64,000 nucleotides of DNA from Clostridium_I sp963725425 (GTDB taxonomy: Bacteria > Bacillota > Clostridia > Clostridiales > Clostridiaceae), in assembly GCA_963725425.1 (NCBI GenBank), contig CAVRYJ010000041.1, positions 186,001 to 250,000 on the forward strand, given 5' to 3'. The translations under genes and the position numbers were made by a program. Every line of letters starts with the position of its first letter. Position 1 is the stretch's first letter. Below are positions 45,327-54,208 of this stretch, one piece after another. The notes beneath the pieces are model-generated. The model ran no database searches. It saw only the letters and a program-made list of their open reading frames with translations, and was not told the origin of the DNA.

Positions 45327-46784
45327 ATGAAATTGAACAAAGAAATATATAAAGAGTATAAGAACTATCCAGAAAGGGTTTTACAATTTGGAGAAGGTAA
45401 TTTTTTAAGAGCCTTTGTTGATTGGCAGATAGATATAATGAATAAAAAAGCGAATTTTAACACAGGTATTGTGGTGATTCAACCTTTAGCAACGGGTAGA
45501 GTACTTCCTAAATTAAAAGAGCAAGATGGCTTATTTACGGTGTGTTTGCAAGGAATTAAAGAGGGGAAAGCTGTTAAAGAACATTCAGTAGTTAATTGCA
45601 TAAGCAGATGTATAAACCCATATGAACAATATGATGAATATTTAAACGTCGCTAAAAACCCTGAACTAAGATTTGTAATTTCTAATACCACGGAAGCAGG
45701 AATTGCCTTTGATGAAAACGATAGACTTGGGAACGTATGTCAAAAGAGTTATCCTGGGAAACTCACAGCATTGTTATATGAAAGATTTAAATTCTTTAAT
45801 GGACAAAAAGATAAAGGTCTTGTTGTTATTCCATGTGAACTTATAGATAGAAATGGAGAAAAACTTAAACAAATAATAAAAAGATATGCTGATGTATGGG
45901 GTTTAGGTAAAGATTTTATTTGTTGGATAAATGAGGCGAATACATTTTGTAATACACTTGTAGACAGAATAGTCCCAGGATATCCAAAGGATAATATTAA
46001 AGAAGTTACAGAGGAACTTGGATATGAAGACAAGCTAGTAGTTATAGGGGAACAATTCTATTTATGGGTAATAGAAGGGCCAAGCTGGCTTGCAAATGAA
46101 CTTCCTACAGATAAGGCAGGCCTTAATGTAAAATTAGTTAACGATGTAGCGCCTTATAGAACAAGGAAAGTGAGAATACTTAATGGAGCACATTCTGCAT
46201 TAGTTCCAGTTGCATATCTTTATGGCCTGGAAACTGTAGGAGAAGCTACTGGACATGAAATTGTAGGGAAATTTATAAGTGATGTAATATATGATGAAAT
46301 AATTCCATCACTAGTAAATCCAGATATTTCACAAGAAGAATTAAAACATTTTGCTGATGCAGTAATTGAAAGATTTAAAAATCCCTTTGTACATCACTAT
46401 TTAATGAGTATAGCTTTAAACTCAATGTCGAAATTTGAAACTAGAGATTTACCATCATTATTAAAATACACAGAAATTAAAGGGAAACTACCTAAAAAAT
46501 TAGTATTTTCCTTGTCATCTCTAATATATTTTTACAAAGGTAAAAGAGGAGAGGAACAAATAAAGCTTTCAGACGATGATTACATTTTAGAGTTTTATAA
46601 AAATTTATGGGAAAATTGTGATGGCAGTGAAGACGGCATAAGAAAATTGGTTGAAGAAGTTTTAGGTTACGACAGACTTTGGAAAATGAACCTAAATGAG
46701 GTTGAAGGATTAACAGAAGCTGTAACTAAAAATATGATTAATATTGAAAAAATAGGAATAAAGGAAGCATTAAAATTGGTGTGA
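45327..46784 (+). CDS. uxaB: Tagaturonate/fructuronate reductase (altronate oxidoreductase type)
   Basis: It reduces tagaturonate to altronate (or fructuronate to mannonate) with NADH in hexuronate breakdown. The 485-residue protein belongs to the long-chain mannitol dehydrogenase family: VLQFGEGNFLRAFVDWQID (nucleotide fold), FVISNTTEAGI, and the catalytic-region VNDVAPYRTRKVRILNGAHS with the conserved Lys and Asn/His. Length fits UxaB. TCTGGAGGAAAA precedes the ATG. No uxaA, uxaC or kdg genes are in the window, so it is isolated from its pathway here. Confidence 0.9.
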   Translation: MKLNKEIYKEYKNYPERVLQFGEGNFLRAFVDWQIDIMNKKANFNTGIVVIQPLATGRVLPKLKEQDGLFTVCLQGIKEGKAVKEHSVVNCISRCINPYEQYDEYLNVAKNPELRFVISNTTEAGIAFDENDRLGNVCQKSYPGKLTALLYERFKFFNGQKDKGLVVIPCELIDRNGEKLKQIIKRYADVWGLGKDFICWINEANTFCNTLVDRIVPGYPKDNIKEVTEELGYEDKLVVIGEQFYLWVIEGPSWLANELPTDKAGLNVKLVNDVAPYRTRKVRILNGAHSALVPVAYLYGLETVGEATGHEIVGKFISDVIYDEIIPSLVNPDISQEELKHFADAVIERFKNPFVHHYLMSIALNSMSKFETRDLPSLLKYTEIKGKLPKKLVFSLSSLIYFYKGKRGEEQIKLSDDDYILEFYKNLWENCDGSEDGIRKLVEEVLGYDRLWKMNLNEVEGLTEAVTKNMINIEKIGIKEALKLV

Positions 46785-46797
46785 ATTTTAAGTTTAG

Positions 46798-46840
46798 AGA
46801 AAGAAGTAATTAGTTGAAAAACTGAACGCTTCTTTCTTTT
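46798..46840 (+). terminator. Terminator of uxaB
   Basis: AGAAAGAAG (46798-46806) pairs with CTTCTTTCT (46829-46837), followed by TTT. Confidence 0.7.
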
Positions 46841-46893
46841 ATTTGTCACAATAAATATATATCCTGCATTCCCGGATATGTGTAGCAATGATA

Positions 46894-46963
46894 TGATCGA
46901 AATCGAACAAAACTTTAATCAATTTTATATTATGTTGTTTATTTTGTTTATTTGTAATATAAT
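46894..46963 (+). promoter_or_regulatory. Promoter of the deoR-type gene with a TGATCGAAATCGAA site
   Basis: TTGTTT (46935-46940), 17 bases, TATAAT (46958-46963). About 25 bases upstream is TGATCGAAATCGAAC, like the two sites at 49645 and 49665. CGAAA-rich sites are typical of DeoR regulators, suggesting autoregulation. Confidence 0.65.
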
Positions 46964-47029
46964 TTAATTATTATTGTGCGTTTTAGATGATTAACTTCAA
47001 AATTTGTATAAAAGTAAAGGGGTACTTGA

Positions 47030-47826
47030 ATGTTTGCATCAGAAAGGTCAAAAATCATAAAAGGAATATTAATGAAAAAAAATCATATATCAGTGACTAA
47101 TTTAAGCGAAATGCTTAATGTATCTGAGGTTACCATAAGGCGTGATCTTGAAAAGCTTGAAAAGGAAAAATTTCTTACAAGAACGCATGGAGGAGCCTAT
47201 TTAAATGAGGATATACTTTCAAGCGACGAAGTTGATGATAATGAAGTTGATGAAGATGATCCATATTTTGAAGAAAGGCTAGAAATAAGTAGGATTGCAG
47301 CTCAGATGGTTGATGATGATGATAGCTTAATATTAACTTCTGGTAAGACTAATATGTGTATAGCAAGAAAACTTATAAATAAAAAAAATTTAACTGTACT
47401 TACTAATGACATCAATATAGCATCTGAGCTTTCAGTAAATTCAAGTATAAAAATAACTATGCCAGGGGGTGAATTAAATTCAGGTTCCATGACACTTTCA
47501 GGAAAACTCACAGAAGAAAATATAAAAAAATTTTTGTATCCAAAGCATTTATAGAAGTTGAAGGTGTGAGTATAGATCATGGTTTTACAGTTAAGAGTAT
47601 GGAAAAAGCATCTGTTATTAGGGAAATACTAAATATATCAAATGAAAAGATATTTATATGCCATTATAAGGTCTTCGACAATATAGCTTTCTATCAAATT
47701 GGGTCAATGAAGTTAGCAGACAAGGTAATAACAAATATTAAAGTAAAGGATAAATATAAGGACTATTTTTTTAATAACAATCTCAAACTTTTTACATCAA
47801 TTAAAAGTGAAGGTGATGTTTTATGA
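47030..47826 (+). pseudogene. DeoR-family sugar regulator, frame-broken
   Basis: The N-terminal frame has the DeoR helix-turn-helix ISVTNLSEMLNVSEVTIRRD and LTRTHGGAYL. The effector domain continues (NLTVLTNDINIASEL, PGGELNSGSMTLSG). It leaves frame at 47524-47530, a run of seven A where eight would read on as KIFVSKAFIEVEGVSIDHGF. The joined protein is about 265 residues, the family norm. It would repress the two following sugar-ABC transcription units by binding sites with GAAATCGAA, until a phosphosugar releases it. Its stop overlaps the next ATG by four bases. An unusual acidic stretch of about 14 residues (SSDEVDDNEVDEDD) lies between DNA-binding and effector domains. Confidence 0.82.
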
Positions 47827-49322
47827 GTTCCTCGGTCCTAACATTAAGGAACATTAACAAAAAGTTTTCTGAGTACTTTGAATTAAAAAATGTTAACTTA
47901 GATTTAAAACATGGAGAAGTGAATGCACTTATAGGAGAGAATGGTTCAGGAAAGACAGAACTTATGAAAATCATAATGGGTATAAATAAAATGGACAACG
48001 GTGAAATATATTTTTGTGAAAAAGCTGTAAATATAAATTCACCGGTTGATGCTAAAAGATTAGGAATATATATGATTCATCAGGAGCCACTGTTATATGA
48101 AAATTTCTCTATTTCTGAAAACGTTTTTGCAGATAATATGGTTTATTCAATAAAACCTCTTAAAATAATAGATAGAATCAGAATGAATGAAAAGACACAG
48201 GAAATTTTAGATAAGTTAAACTTTAAAGTATCAAGTGAAATGTTAGTAAAGCATCTTGGGATAGGACAAAGACAGTTTATAGATATAATTAAGGCATATA
48301 ATTCTCAGGCAAAGGTAATTATTATGGACGAACCAACCTCCGCACTATCAGAAAGCGAAGTTTTAATACTTTTTAATGTCATTAAAATATTAAAAGAAAA
48401 GGGCACGTCCATATTATATATTTCACATAGATTAAATGAAATAAAGAAAATTAGTGACAGGATATCTGTAATGCGTAGGGGGAAAATCATTGGCACTGAA
48501 GAAGGAAATTCTGTAAATGTAAAAAATGTAATACATATGATGACCGGAATGAATTTAGCAAGCAGATATCCTAAATTAGATATAAAGAAAGGAAAAGAAA
48601 TATTTAGAGCTTCAGATTTATGTTATGCTAATTTATTAAAAGAAATTTCATTCACTGCAAGAAAAAAAGAGATAATTGGAATAACTGGTCTTGTTGGATC
48701 TGGTGGAAGTGAAATTGCTAAATCTATTTTTGGACTTTTAAAAATTGATAGAGGTGATCTATTCATAAATGGAGAAAAAGTAAAAATAAGCAATCCATTT
48801 CAGGCTATTGAAAAGGGTATAGGGTTTATTTCAGAAGATAGGAATGAAGATGATTTATTCATGCATCTTAAAGTATCGGAAAATATTACTTCATTAAGTA
48901 TAAACAAATATGCGGATAGAAATGTTTTGATAAATTTAAAAAAAGAGAAACTTATAACTAATAAATATATGGATAAGTTAAGCATAAGGATCGGAAATAT
49001 AGATGATAAGATATCAAATTTAAGTGGAGGAAACCAACAAAAAGTTGTTTTAGCAAAGTTAATGATTTCTAACATTAAAATTTTTTTACTGGACGAGCCT
49101 ACAAGAGGAATTGATATAGCATCTAAATTAGATGTATACAATCTTATGAATGATGTTGTACTAAATGGCGCAAGTATTGTTTTTATATCATCTGATATTG
49201 ATGAATTGATGGGAATGTGTGATAGAATTATAGTTTTATGTGATGGAAGTATAGCTGCAATACTTGACAGAGGTGAATTTTCAGAAGAAAAAATAATGTA
49301 TTATGCTACAGGAGAGAATTAA
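47823..49322 (+). CDS. RbsA-type sugar ABC transporter ATPase, first copy, without a permease beside it
   Basis: The 499-residue protein has two fused ATPase domains. The first has Walker A GENGSGKTELM, signature-like LGIGQRQFIDI and Walker B VIIMDEPTSALSE. The second has a degenerate P-loop GLVGSGGSEIAKS, LSGGNQQKVVLAK and IFLLDEPTRGID, the usual pattern in RbsA/XylG/AraG, where only the first site is fully active. It overlaps the DeoR gene by ATGA and is followed by a terminator, so it is cut off from the next importer. It may serve the permease at 51232 or one elsewhere. Confidence 0.9.
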   Translation: MSSSVLTLRNINKKFSEYFELKNVNLDLKHGEVNALIGENGSGKTELMKIIMGINKMDNGEIYFCEKAVNINSPVDAKRLGIYMIHQEPLLYENFSISENVFADNMVYSIKPLKIIDRIRMNEKTQEILDKLNFKVSSEMLVKHLGIGQRQFIDIIKAYNSQAKVIIMDEPTSALSESEVLILFNVIKILKEKGTSILYISHRLNEIKKISDRISVMRRGKIIGTEEGNSVNVKNVIHMMTGMNLASRYPKLDIKKGKEIFRASDLCYANLLKEISFTARKKEIIGITGLVGSGGSEIAKSIFGLLKIDRGDLFINGEKVKISNPFQAIEKGIGFISEDRNEDDLFMHLKVSENITSLSINKYADRNVLINLKKEKLITNKYMDKLSIRIGNIDDKISNLSGGNQQKVVLAKLMISNIKIFLLDEPTRGIDIASKLDVYNLMNDVVLNGASIVFISSDIDELMGMCDRIIVLCDGSIAAILDRGEFSEEKIMYYATGEN

Positions 49323-49416
49323 ATATATTACGTATTCTGGTTAAGCCAATCTAACTCATGACAAAAAAACAAGCTATTTGAAAAACGTTGGTAAGTCTGT
49401 GTAATTATAAAAGAAT

Positions 49417-49468
49417 AAAAAACAAAGTTTATATGGGAAAAAAGTCCTGTAATAACTTTGTTTTTTTT
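49417..49468 (+). terminator. Terminator after the first ATPase gene
   Basis: AAAAACAAAGTT (49417-49428) pairs with AACTTTGTTTTT (49454-49465), with eight T. Confidence 0.85.
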
Positions 49469-49613
49469 ACGTTAATGTTTAATTACATTTTCATATTCAA
49501 TCATTTAGCTTTTGATCCAGTGTTATTTATTCCATTATTAAAGTATTATATATATAATACTTAGATAATAATGAAAATATATGAAAAAACACAAAGATAT
49601 TACAAAAAAAAGC

Positions 49614-49680
49614 TTGCAAAACCGTTTTCGTGATGGTACAATACGATTGAAATCAAAAGCAAATGATTGAAATCGAAGAA
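49614..49680 (+). promoter_or_regulatory. Promoter and operators of the second sugar importer operon
   Basis: TTGCAA (49614-49619), 17 bases, TACAAT (49637-49642). The spacer contains AAAACCGTTTTCG, a catabolite-repressor-like dyad. GATTGAAATC occurs at 49645 and again at 49665, 20 bases apart (two helix turns), covering the start of transcription; the second copy continues GAA like the deoR site. Confidence 0.75.
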
Positions 49681-49722
49681 GTAGCTTTTAATACATTTTG
49701 CTTTTAGAAAGAGGTGATATAT

Positions 49723-51219
49723 TTGGAAGACGAAATACTTTTGGACGTTTCTAAGATAACAAAAACATTTCCAGGTACTAAAGCTTTAAATGAAGTTAGT
49801 TTTAAAGTTGCAAGGGCAGAAATTCATTCAGTAATGGGTGAGAATGGTGCTGGAAAATCAACGTTGATGAACATAATCGCTGGTGTTTTTCCAAAGGATA
49901 GTGGAGAAATTTTATTTGAAGGCAAAGAGGTATCTTTTAACAATCCAAAGGAAGCACAAGACGCAGGGGTTGGTTTTGTTCATCAAGAATTAAGTGTGTG
50001 CCCTGATCTAAATGTAGCTGAAAATATATATATAGGAAGGGTTCCAACATTATCTGCAGGAATTATTGATTTCAAAAAGTTATATGAGAATTGTAATGAA
50101 ATTTTGAAAATCTTTAAAACTAACATTAATCCTAAACAAAAAGTTAAGGAACTTAGTGTTGCAGAACAACAGATAGTGGAAATAGCAAGATCAATGTCTT
50201 TAAATTGTAAACTTTTAATATTTGATGAACCAACATCATCATTAAGCGAATCAGAAGCGGATTTACTTTTTCAAGTTATTAGGAAATTAAAGGAAAATGG
50301 AATTAGCATTCTTTATATCAGTCACAGAATGTCAGAAATATTTGATATAGCTGATAAAATTACTATTCTTAGAGACGGTAACTTCATAGATACATTAAAT
50401 ACAAAAGAAACTAATGAAGATGAGGTAATAAAAATGATGGTTGGAAGAGAGATAGGAAAACTTTATCCTGAAAAAGGAAAAGTTACAAAGAAAGAGTTAC
50501 TAAACATTGAAGGATTCTCATCGCAAGGAATATTTAAGGATATTAATTTCAAATTATATGAAGGTGAAGTGCTTGGCTTTTCAGGACTTGTTGGTTCAGG
50601 AAGAACTGAAGTTATGAGAGCAATATGTGCTATTGATCCGAAAAATAGTGGAGAAATATTTATTGAAGGTAAAAAAGTTGAAATAAAAAGCTTTAGGGAA
50701 GCCATAGAATATGGAATTGGATACTTAACTGAAGATAGGAAACTTCAGGGATTGTTTTTGAATTTAAGTATTGAAAAAAATATATCCGCGGCAGACTTAG
50801 GCAATGTTACTAGTAAAGTACTAATTTCTGGGGATTCTGAAAAAACCATATGCGATAAGTATAAGGAAAAATTGAACATAAAAATTTCAAGCGGGAAGCA
50901 AAGCGTGGGAAATTTAAGTGGTGGAAATCAACAAAAGGTTATGATTGCAAAATGGCTGGCCATAAATCCAAAAATAATTATAATGGATGAACCTACACGT
51001 GGTATAGATGTAGGTGCAAAAGCCGAGGTACACAGACTTTTACGTGAACTTTCAGATCAGGGTATAGGCGTAATAATGGTATCTTCTGAAATGCCTGAAA
51101 TAATAGGAATGTGTGATAGAGTAGTTGTAATGCATGAAGGAAGTATAAAAGGTGTTGTAAGCAAAGAAGACATAAATGAAGAAAAAATAATGTTTTATGC
51201 TTCTGGAAAAATAGCATAG
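49723..51219 (+). CDS. RbsA-type sugar ABC transporter ATPase, second copy
   Basis: The 498-residue protein has two ATPase domains. The first has Walker A GENGAGKSTLMNI, signature LSVAEQQIVEIARS and Walker B LLIFDEPTSSLSE. The second has GLVGSGRTEVMRA, LSGGNQQKVMIAK and IIIMDEPTRGIDVG. It powers import of a pentose or similar monosaccharide with the next two genes. The frame opens with GTG at 49714, which overlaps the ribosome site GAGGTG; the TTG at 49723 has proper spacing and gives the family N-terminus. It is better conserved than the first copy. Confidence 0.92.
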   Translation: MEDEILLDVSKITKTFPGTKALNEVSFKVARAEIHSVMGENGAGKSTLMNIIAGVFPKDSGEILFEGKEVSFNNPKEAQDAGVGFVHQELSVCPDLNVAENIYIGRVPTLSAGIIDFKKLYENCNEILKIFKTNINPKQKVKELSVAEQQIVEIARSMSLNCKLLIFDEPTSSLSESEADLLFQVIRKLKENGISILYISHRMSEIFDIADKITILRDGNFIDTLNTKETNEDEVIKMMVGREIGKLYPEKGKVTKKELLNIEGFSSQGIFKDINFKLYEGEVLGFSGLVGSGRTEVMRAICAIDPKNSGEIFIEGKKVEIKSFREAIEYGIGYLTEDRKLQGLFLNLSIEKNISAADLGNVTSKVLISGDSEKTICDKYKEKLNIKISSGKQSVGNLSGGNQQKVMIAKWLAINPKIIIMDEPTRGIDVGAKAEVHRLLRELSDQGIGVIMVSSEMPEIIGMCDRVVVMHEGSIKGVVSKEDINEEKIMFYASGKIA

Positions 51220-51231
51220 GGGGAATATTAA

Positions 51232-52245
51232 ATGGAAGTGGGGTATAGTACCAAAAAATCTAAAACAAGTTTTTCGAAAAAAATTATTGCTTTTAGAGAA
51301 ACAACTCTGATTATAATAATTCTAGCTGTAGCGATAATATTTTCTATATTATCACCAAGTTTCTTAACTACATCAAATTTAACAACTACAGCAATAGGGC
51401 TTTCGGCAGATGGGATAATTGCTATAGGTATGACAGTTGCTATTGTTTTAGGAGGATTTGATCTTTCTGTTCCTGGAACTTTTGCTTTAAGCGGTGTGGT
51501 TTCAGGGGTATTGTTTTTACAAGGAGTTAACATATGGATTGCTTGTATTATAGCAATGGCAATTGGTATGCTCATTGGTTTTGTAAACGGTATCTTTATA
51601 GGCAAAATAGGAATAAATGCTTTTATAGTTACGCTGGGTATGAATGGTATAGCAAGTGGGGCTGCATATGTGGTAACCCAAGGGTCACCCCTTTCTTTAG
51701 CAGGAGTACCAAAATCTTTTTTATTCATTGGAAGCGGACATGTGTTTGGAATACCGTTTATGGTGCTTTTATTTATAATACTAACCATATTTGGGGATTT
51801 CATGTTGAGGAGGTCAGAACCGTTAAGAAAAGTATTTTACACAGGAAGTAATGAAAAAGCAGCAATACTATCAGGTATAAACACAAAAGATGTTAAAATG
51901 TGGGTATTTACACTTACAGCTACGATGGCAGCTTTGGCAGGTGTAGTTAGTACATCTAGATTTACAGTTGCTACGCCAACGGCAGGAGTAGGATCAGATA
52001 TGAGAGCTATATCTGCGGCAGTAATTGGTGGTGCAAGTCTCCAAGGCGGAGAAGGTACTATATTTGGATCTGTACTTGGTGTTATTCTGCTTAACATTAT
52101 TAATAATGGTCTTGTGCTTTTAGATGTATCTGTATATTGGCAGAATCTTATAAATGGTGTAATTCTTATTGCAGCAGTCTCTTTTGATTATTTCAGTCAT
52201 AAAAACAGAGCTAAAAAAATTAAAGCAAAAGCAAAATTATTATAA
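51232..52245 (+). CDS. Sugar ABC transporter permease, RbsC/AraH type
   Basis: The 337-residue protein has eight to ten hydrophobic helices. Family marks are GMTVAIVLGGFDLSVPGTFALSG, NGIFIGKIGINAFIVTLGM, and the late AAVIGGASLQGGEGTIFGSVLG, which is highly conserved in the ribose/xylose/autoinducer-2 permease family. It is probably a homodimer in the membrane. It lies 12 bases after the ATPase gene. The substrate cannot be fixed from sequence; pentoses are likely. Confidence 0.92.
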   Translation: MEVGYSTKKSKTSFSKKIIAFRETTLIIIILAVAIIFSILSPSFLTTSNLTTTAIGLSADGIIAIGMTVAIVLGGFDLSVPGTFALSGVVSGVLFLQGVNIWIACIIAMAIGMLIGFVNGIFIGKIGINAFIVTLGMNGIASGAAYVVTQGSPLSLAGVPKSFLFIGSGHVFGIPFMVLLFIILTIFGDFMLRRSEPLRKVFYTGSNEKAAILSGINTKDVKMWVFTLTATMAALAGVVSTSRFTVATPTAGVGSDMRAISAAVIGGASLQGGEGTIFGSVLGVILLNIINNGLVLLDVSVYWQNLINGVILIAAVSFDYFSHKNRAKKIKAKAKLL

Positions 52246-52280
52246 AAATTGTTACTTAAATTTTATGGGGGTGTATTTAA

Positions 52281-53303
52281 ATGAAAGTATCAAAAAAAAT
52301 ATTGCCATTAATGGTTTCACTTTTAATCGGATCATCTGTTTTATTTACAGGATGTAATAGTGCTACAGTCATGTCTAGTAATGCAAAGGATGCCTTTAAA
52401 GGCAATAAATCTGAGACCTATTATATGGTTACATTTAATTCTGGGATAGAATATTGGAAAGGGTGTTTCAATGGTTTTAAGTCTGCAGGAAACAATTTTG
52501 GTATTAAGACTGTATACACGGGTGGACCGCAGTATGATGTTAATCAAGAAGTTACAGTACTTGAACAAATAATAGCAAAAAAACCAGCGGGAATTGCAAT
52601 TTCGGCTATTAATCCTGATGCACTTATTGCTCCCATAAAAGAAGCTATGGATGCAGGAATTCCTATTGTAACTTTTGATTCGGATGCACCTAAGAGTGAA
52701 AGATATTCATTTCTTTCAACGGGTAATGAACAAGCCGGTGTTACAGCAGCAAAAGCACTTGCACAGCAACTTGGTAGTGATACTTCCGGTAATGTTATAC
52801 TTATAACTCAGCCTGGACAGTTAAATGAGGATCAAAGGGCCGAGGGGTTTAAAAAAGAACTTGCTACAGATTTTAAAGGACTAAAAGTAGTTGCAGTAGG
52901 TAATGGAAAAGGAGATCAGACAACCGCAGCAAACGTAACATCTGGTTTTCTTCAGGCAAATTCCAATGTAAAAGGAATATTCTGTACAGATGCTACTGGT
53001 GGTGTGGGTGTTGCGACAGCAGTTAAAGAATCAGGTTTAGGAGGAAAAGTCAAGGTTATAAGTTTTGATACTGATAAGGGTACTCTTGATGCAATAAAAG
53101 CAGGTACAATATCTGCAACTATAGCACAAGGAACTTACAATATGGGATATTGGTCTTTAAATGATCTATTCCAGCTACATCATAAATTGATAAATCCTAT
53201 TGATAATTGGAAAGAAAAGAAAGTTAATCCTCTTCCTCCAACAGTAGATACAGGAGTTAATATAGTGACAAAGAAAAATGTAAGTTCATTTTACGTTAAG
53301 TAA
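52281..53303 (+). CDS. Sugar-binding lipoprotein (RbsB type)
   Basis: The 340-residue protein has a lipoprotein signal (KVSKKILPLMVSLLIGSS) and lipobox LFTGC with Cys at residue 25. The mature part is a type 1 periplasmic-binding fold: YYMVTFNSGIEYWKGCFNGF, QEVTVLEQIIAKKPAGIAIS, GIPIVTFDSDAP, GNVILITQPGQLNEDQRAEG, KGIFCTDATGGVGVATA. It delivers a monosaccharide to the permease. GGGGGTG precedes the ATG. The last gene of its operon, followed by a strong terminator. Confidence 0.93.
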   Translation: MKVSKKILPLMVSLLIGSSVLFTGCNSATVMSSNAKDAFKGNKSETYYMVTFNSGIEYWKGCFNGFKSAGNNFGIKTVYTGGPQYDVNQEVTVLEQIIAKKPAGIAISAINPDALIAPIKEAMDAGIPIVTFDSDAPKSERYSFLSTGNEQAGVTAAKALAQQLGSDTSGNVILITQPGQLNEDQRAEGFKKELATDFKGLKVVAVGNGKGDQTTAANVTSGFLQANSNVKGIFCTDATGGVGVATAVKESGLGGKVKVISFDTDKGTLDAIKAGTISATIAQGTYNMGYWSLNDLFQLHHKLINPIDNWKEKKVNPLPPTVDTGVNIVTKKNVSSFYVK

Positions 53304-53364
53304 GAAGTTCTTAATTCAAAAATTGTGGAATATGGATAATTTTTGAAATTTAATTAAATAGAAT

Positions 53365-53424
53365 AAAGAAGAAAAATAGAGCTGTAAGCCAAAATATTGG
53401 TTTACAGCTCTATTTTTCTTCTTT
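53365..53424. terminator. Very long bidirectional terminator
   Basis: Twenty-eight-base arms (53365-53392, 53397-53424) with one G-U pair and a four-base loop, with A- and T-rich ends. It serves the binding-protein gene and the convergent transporter remnant. Confidence 0.95.
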
Positions 53425-53426
53425 AA

Positions 53427-54000
53427 TTAACTAAAGTTAAGCACTTTCCTTCTTTTTATTTTTACGAATCCAAATTTATGGATTTCTTCCAGTGATTTAC
53501 CCTTTGTTTCTGTAACCATTGTTGTAACGAATAAGAGGCAAAGAATATTGGTACCACAGAATATCCAAAAGGTAAATGCACCACCTAGGCTACTAAGTAA
53601 CATTGGAGTAAATTGACCTATTGCCCAGTTAGCACTCCAGAGGAACATGGTAGCTACGCCTGTTGTTCTTGCCCTTGAATAATTTGGAAATATTTCAGGA
53701 ATCATAATCCAAGGAATAGGTCACATAGAAATACAGAAAGAAGCAACAAAGCAAATAATAAAGGTTAATATGAGCATTCCATTTTGTACATGTGTATAGA
53801 ATGCAATTCCAATTAAAAGCATAAAGAAAGCCATTGATGCAGAGCCGAGAGACATTAGCTTCTTACGTCCAACCTTATCTATTAAGAACATAGCAACTAC
53901 GGTTGCTATAACATCAACAATACCTACCACACTTGTGGCAAGGAAACTTGAATTTTCTTTAAAACCAATCATTCTAAAAATTTCAGGACCATTAATCTTA
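53427..54000 (-). pseudogene. C-terminal remnant of an MFS sugar:proton symporter
   Basis: The minus strand from about 54000 reads INGPEIFRMIGFKENSSFLA, AMFLIDKVGRKKLMSLGSAS (the GRR/K loop) and FCISM. A TGA follows where family members have Gly, and the frame goes on PIPWIMIPEIFPNYSRARTT to ETKGKSLEEIHKF. This is the last 190 or so residues of a sugar-porter-family protein such as AraE or XylT. The first 270 residues are absent. It stands next to araR, where C. acetobutylicum, as I recall, has an araE gene, so it is likely a decayed second arabinose transporter. An AraR box (54104-54119) upstream is still there. Confidence 0.85.
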
Positions 54001-54103
54001 TTTTACTGATGTTTAAAGTCCATCCCTAGTAGTCTTAATTGAAATACGATTTACACTATTGTAAATATTATAAACTGAAATCGATTACAATATTAATAAT
54101 AAT

Positions 54104-54119
54104 ATTTATACGTACAAAT
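54104..54119. promoter_or_regulatory. AraR box before the decayed transporter
   Basis: ATTTATACGTACAAAT, a dyad with one mismatch, close to the known AraR consensus around TACGTA. It lies between araR and the transporter remnant. Confidence 0.7.
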
Positions 54120-54208
54120 GTAAATATTATTATTATTATTATGATATAAATTGTCGAAAAGTGAAAAATAGGCTGTTATTATATAAAAATAAGAGCCTAC
54201 ACTGGTTT

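Noticed and set aside
53427..54000. Functional short transporter gene
   Set aside because: Only the last part of a 12-helix protein remains and an in-frame TGA interrupts it.
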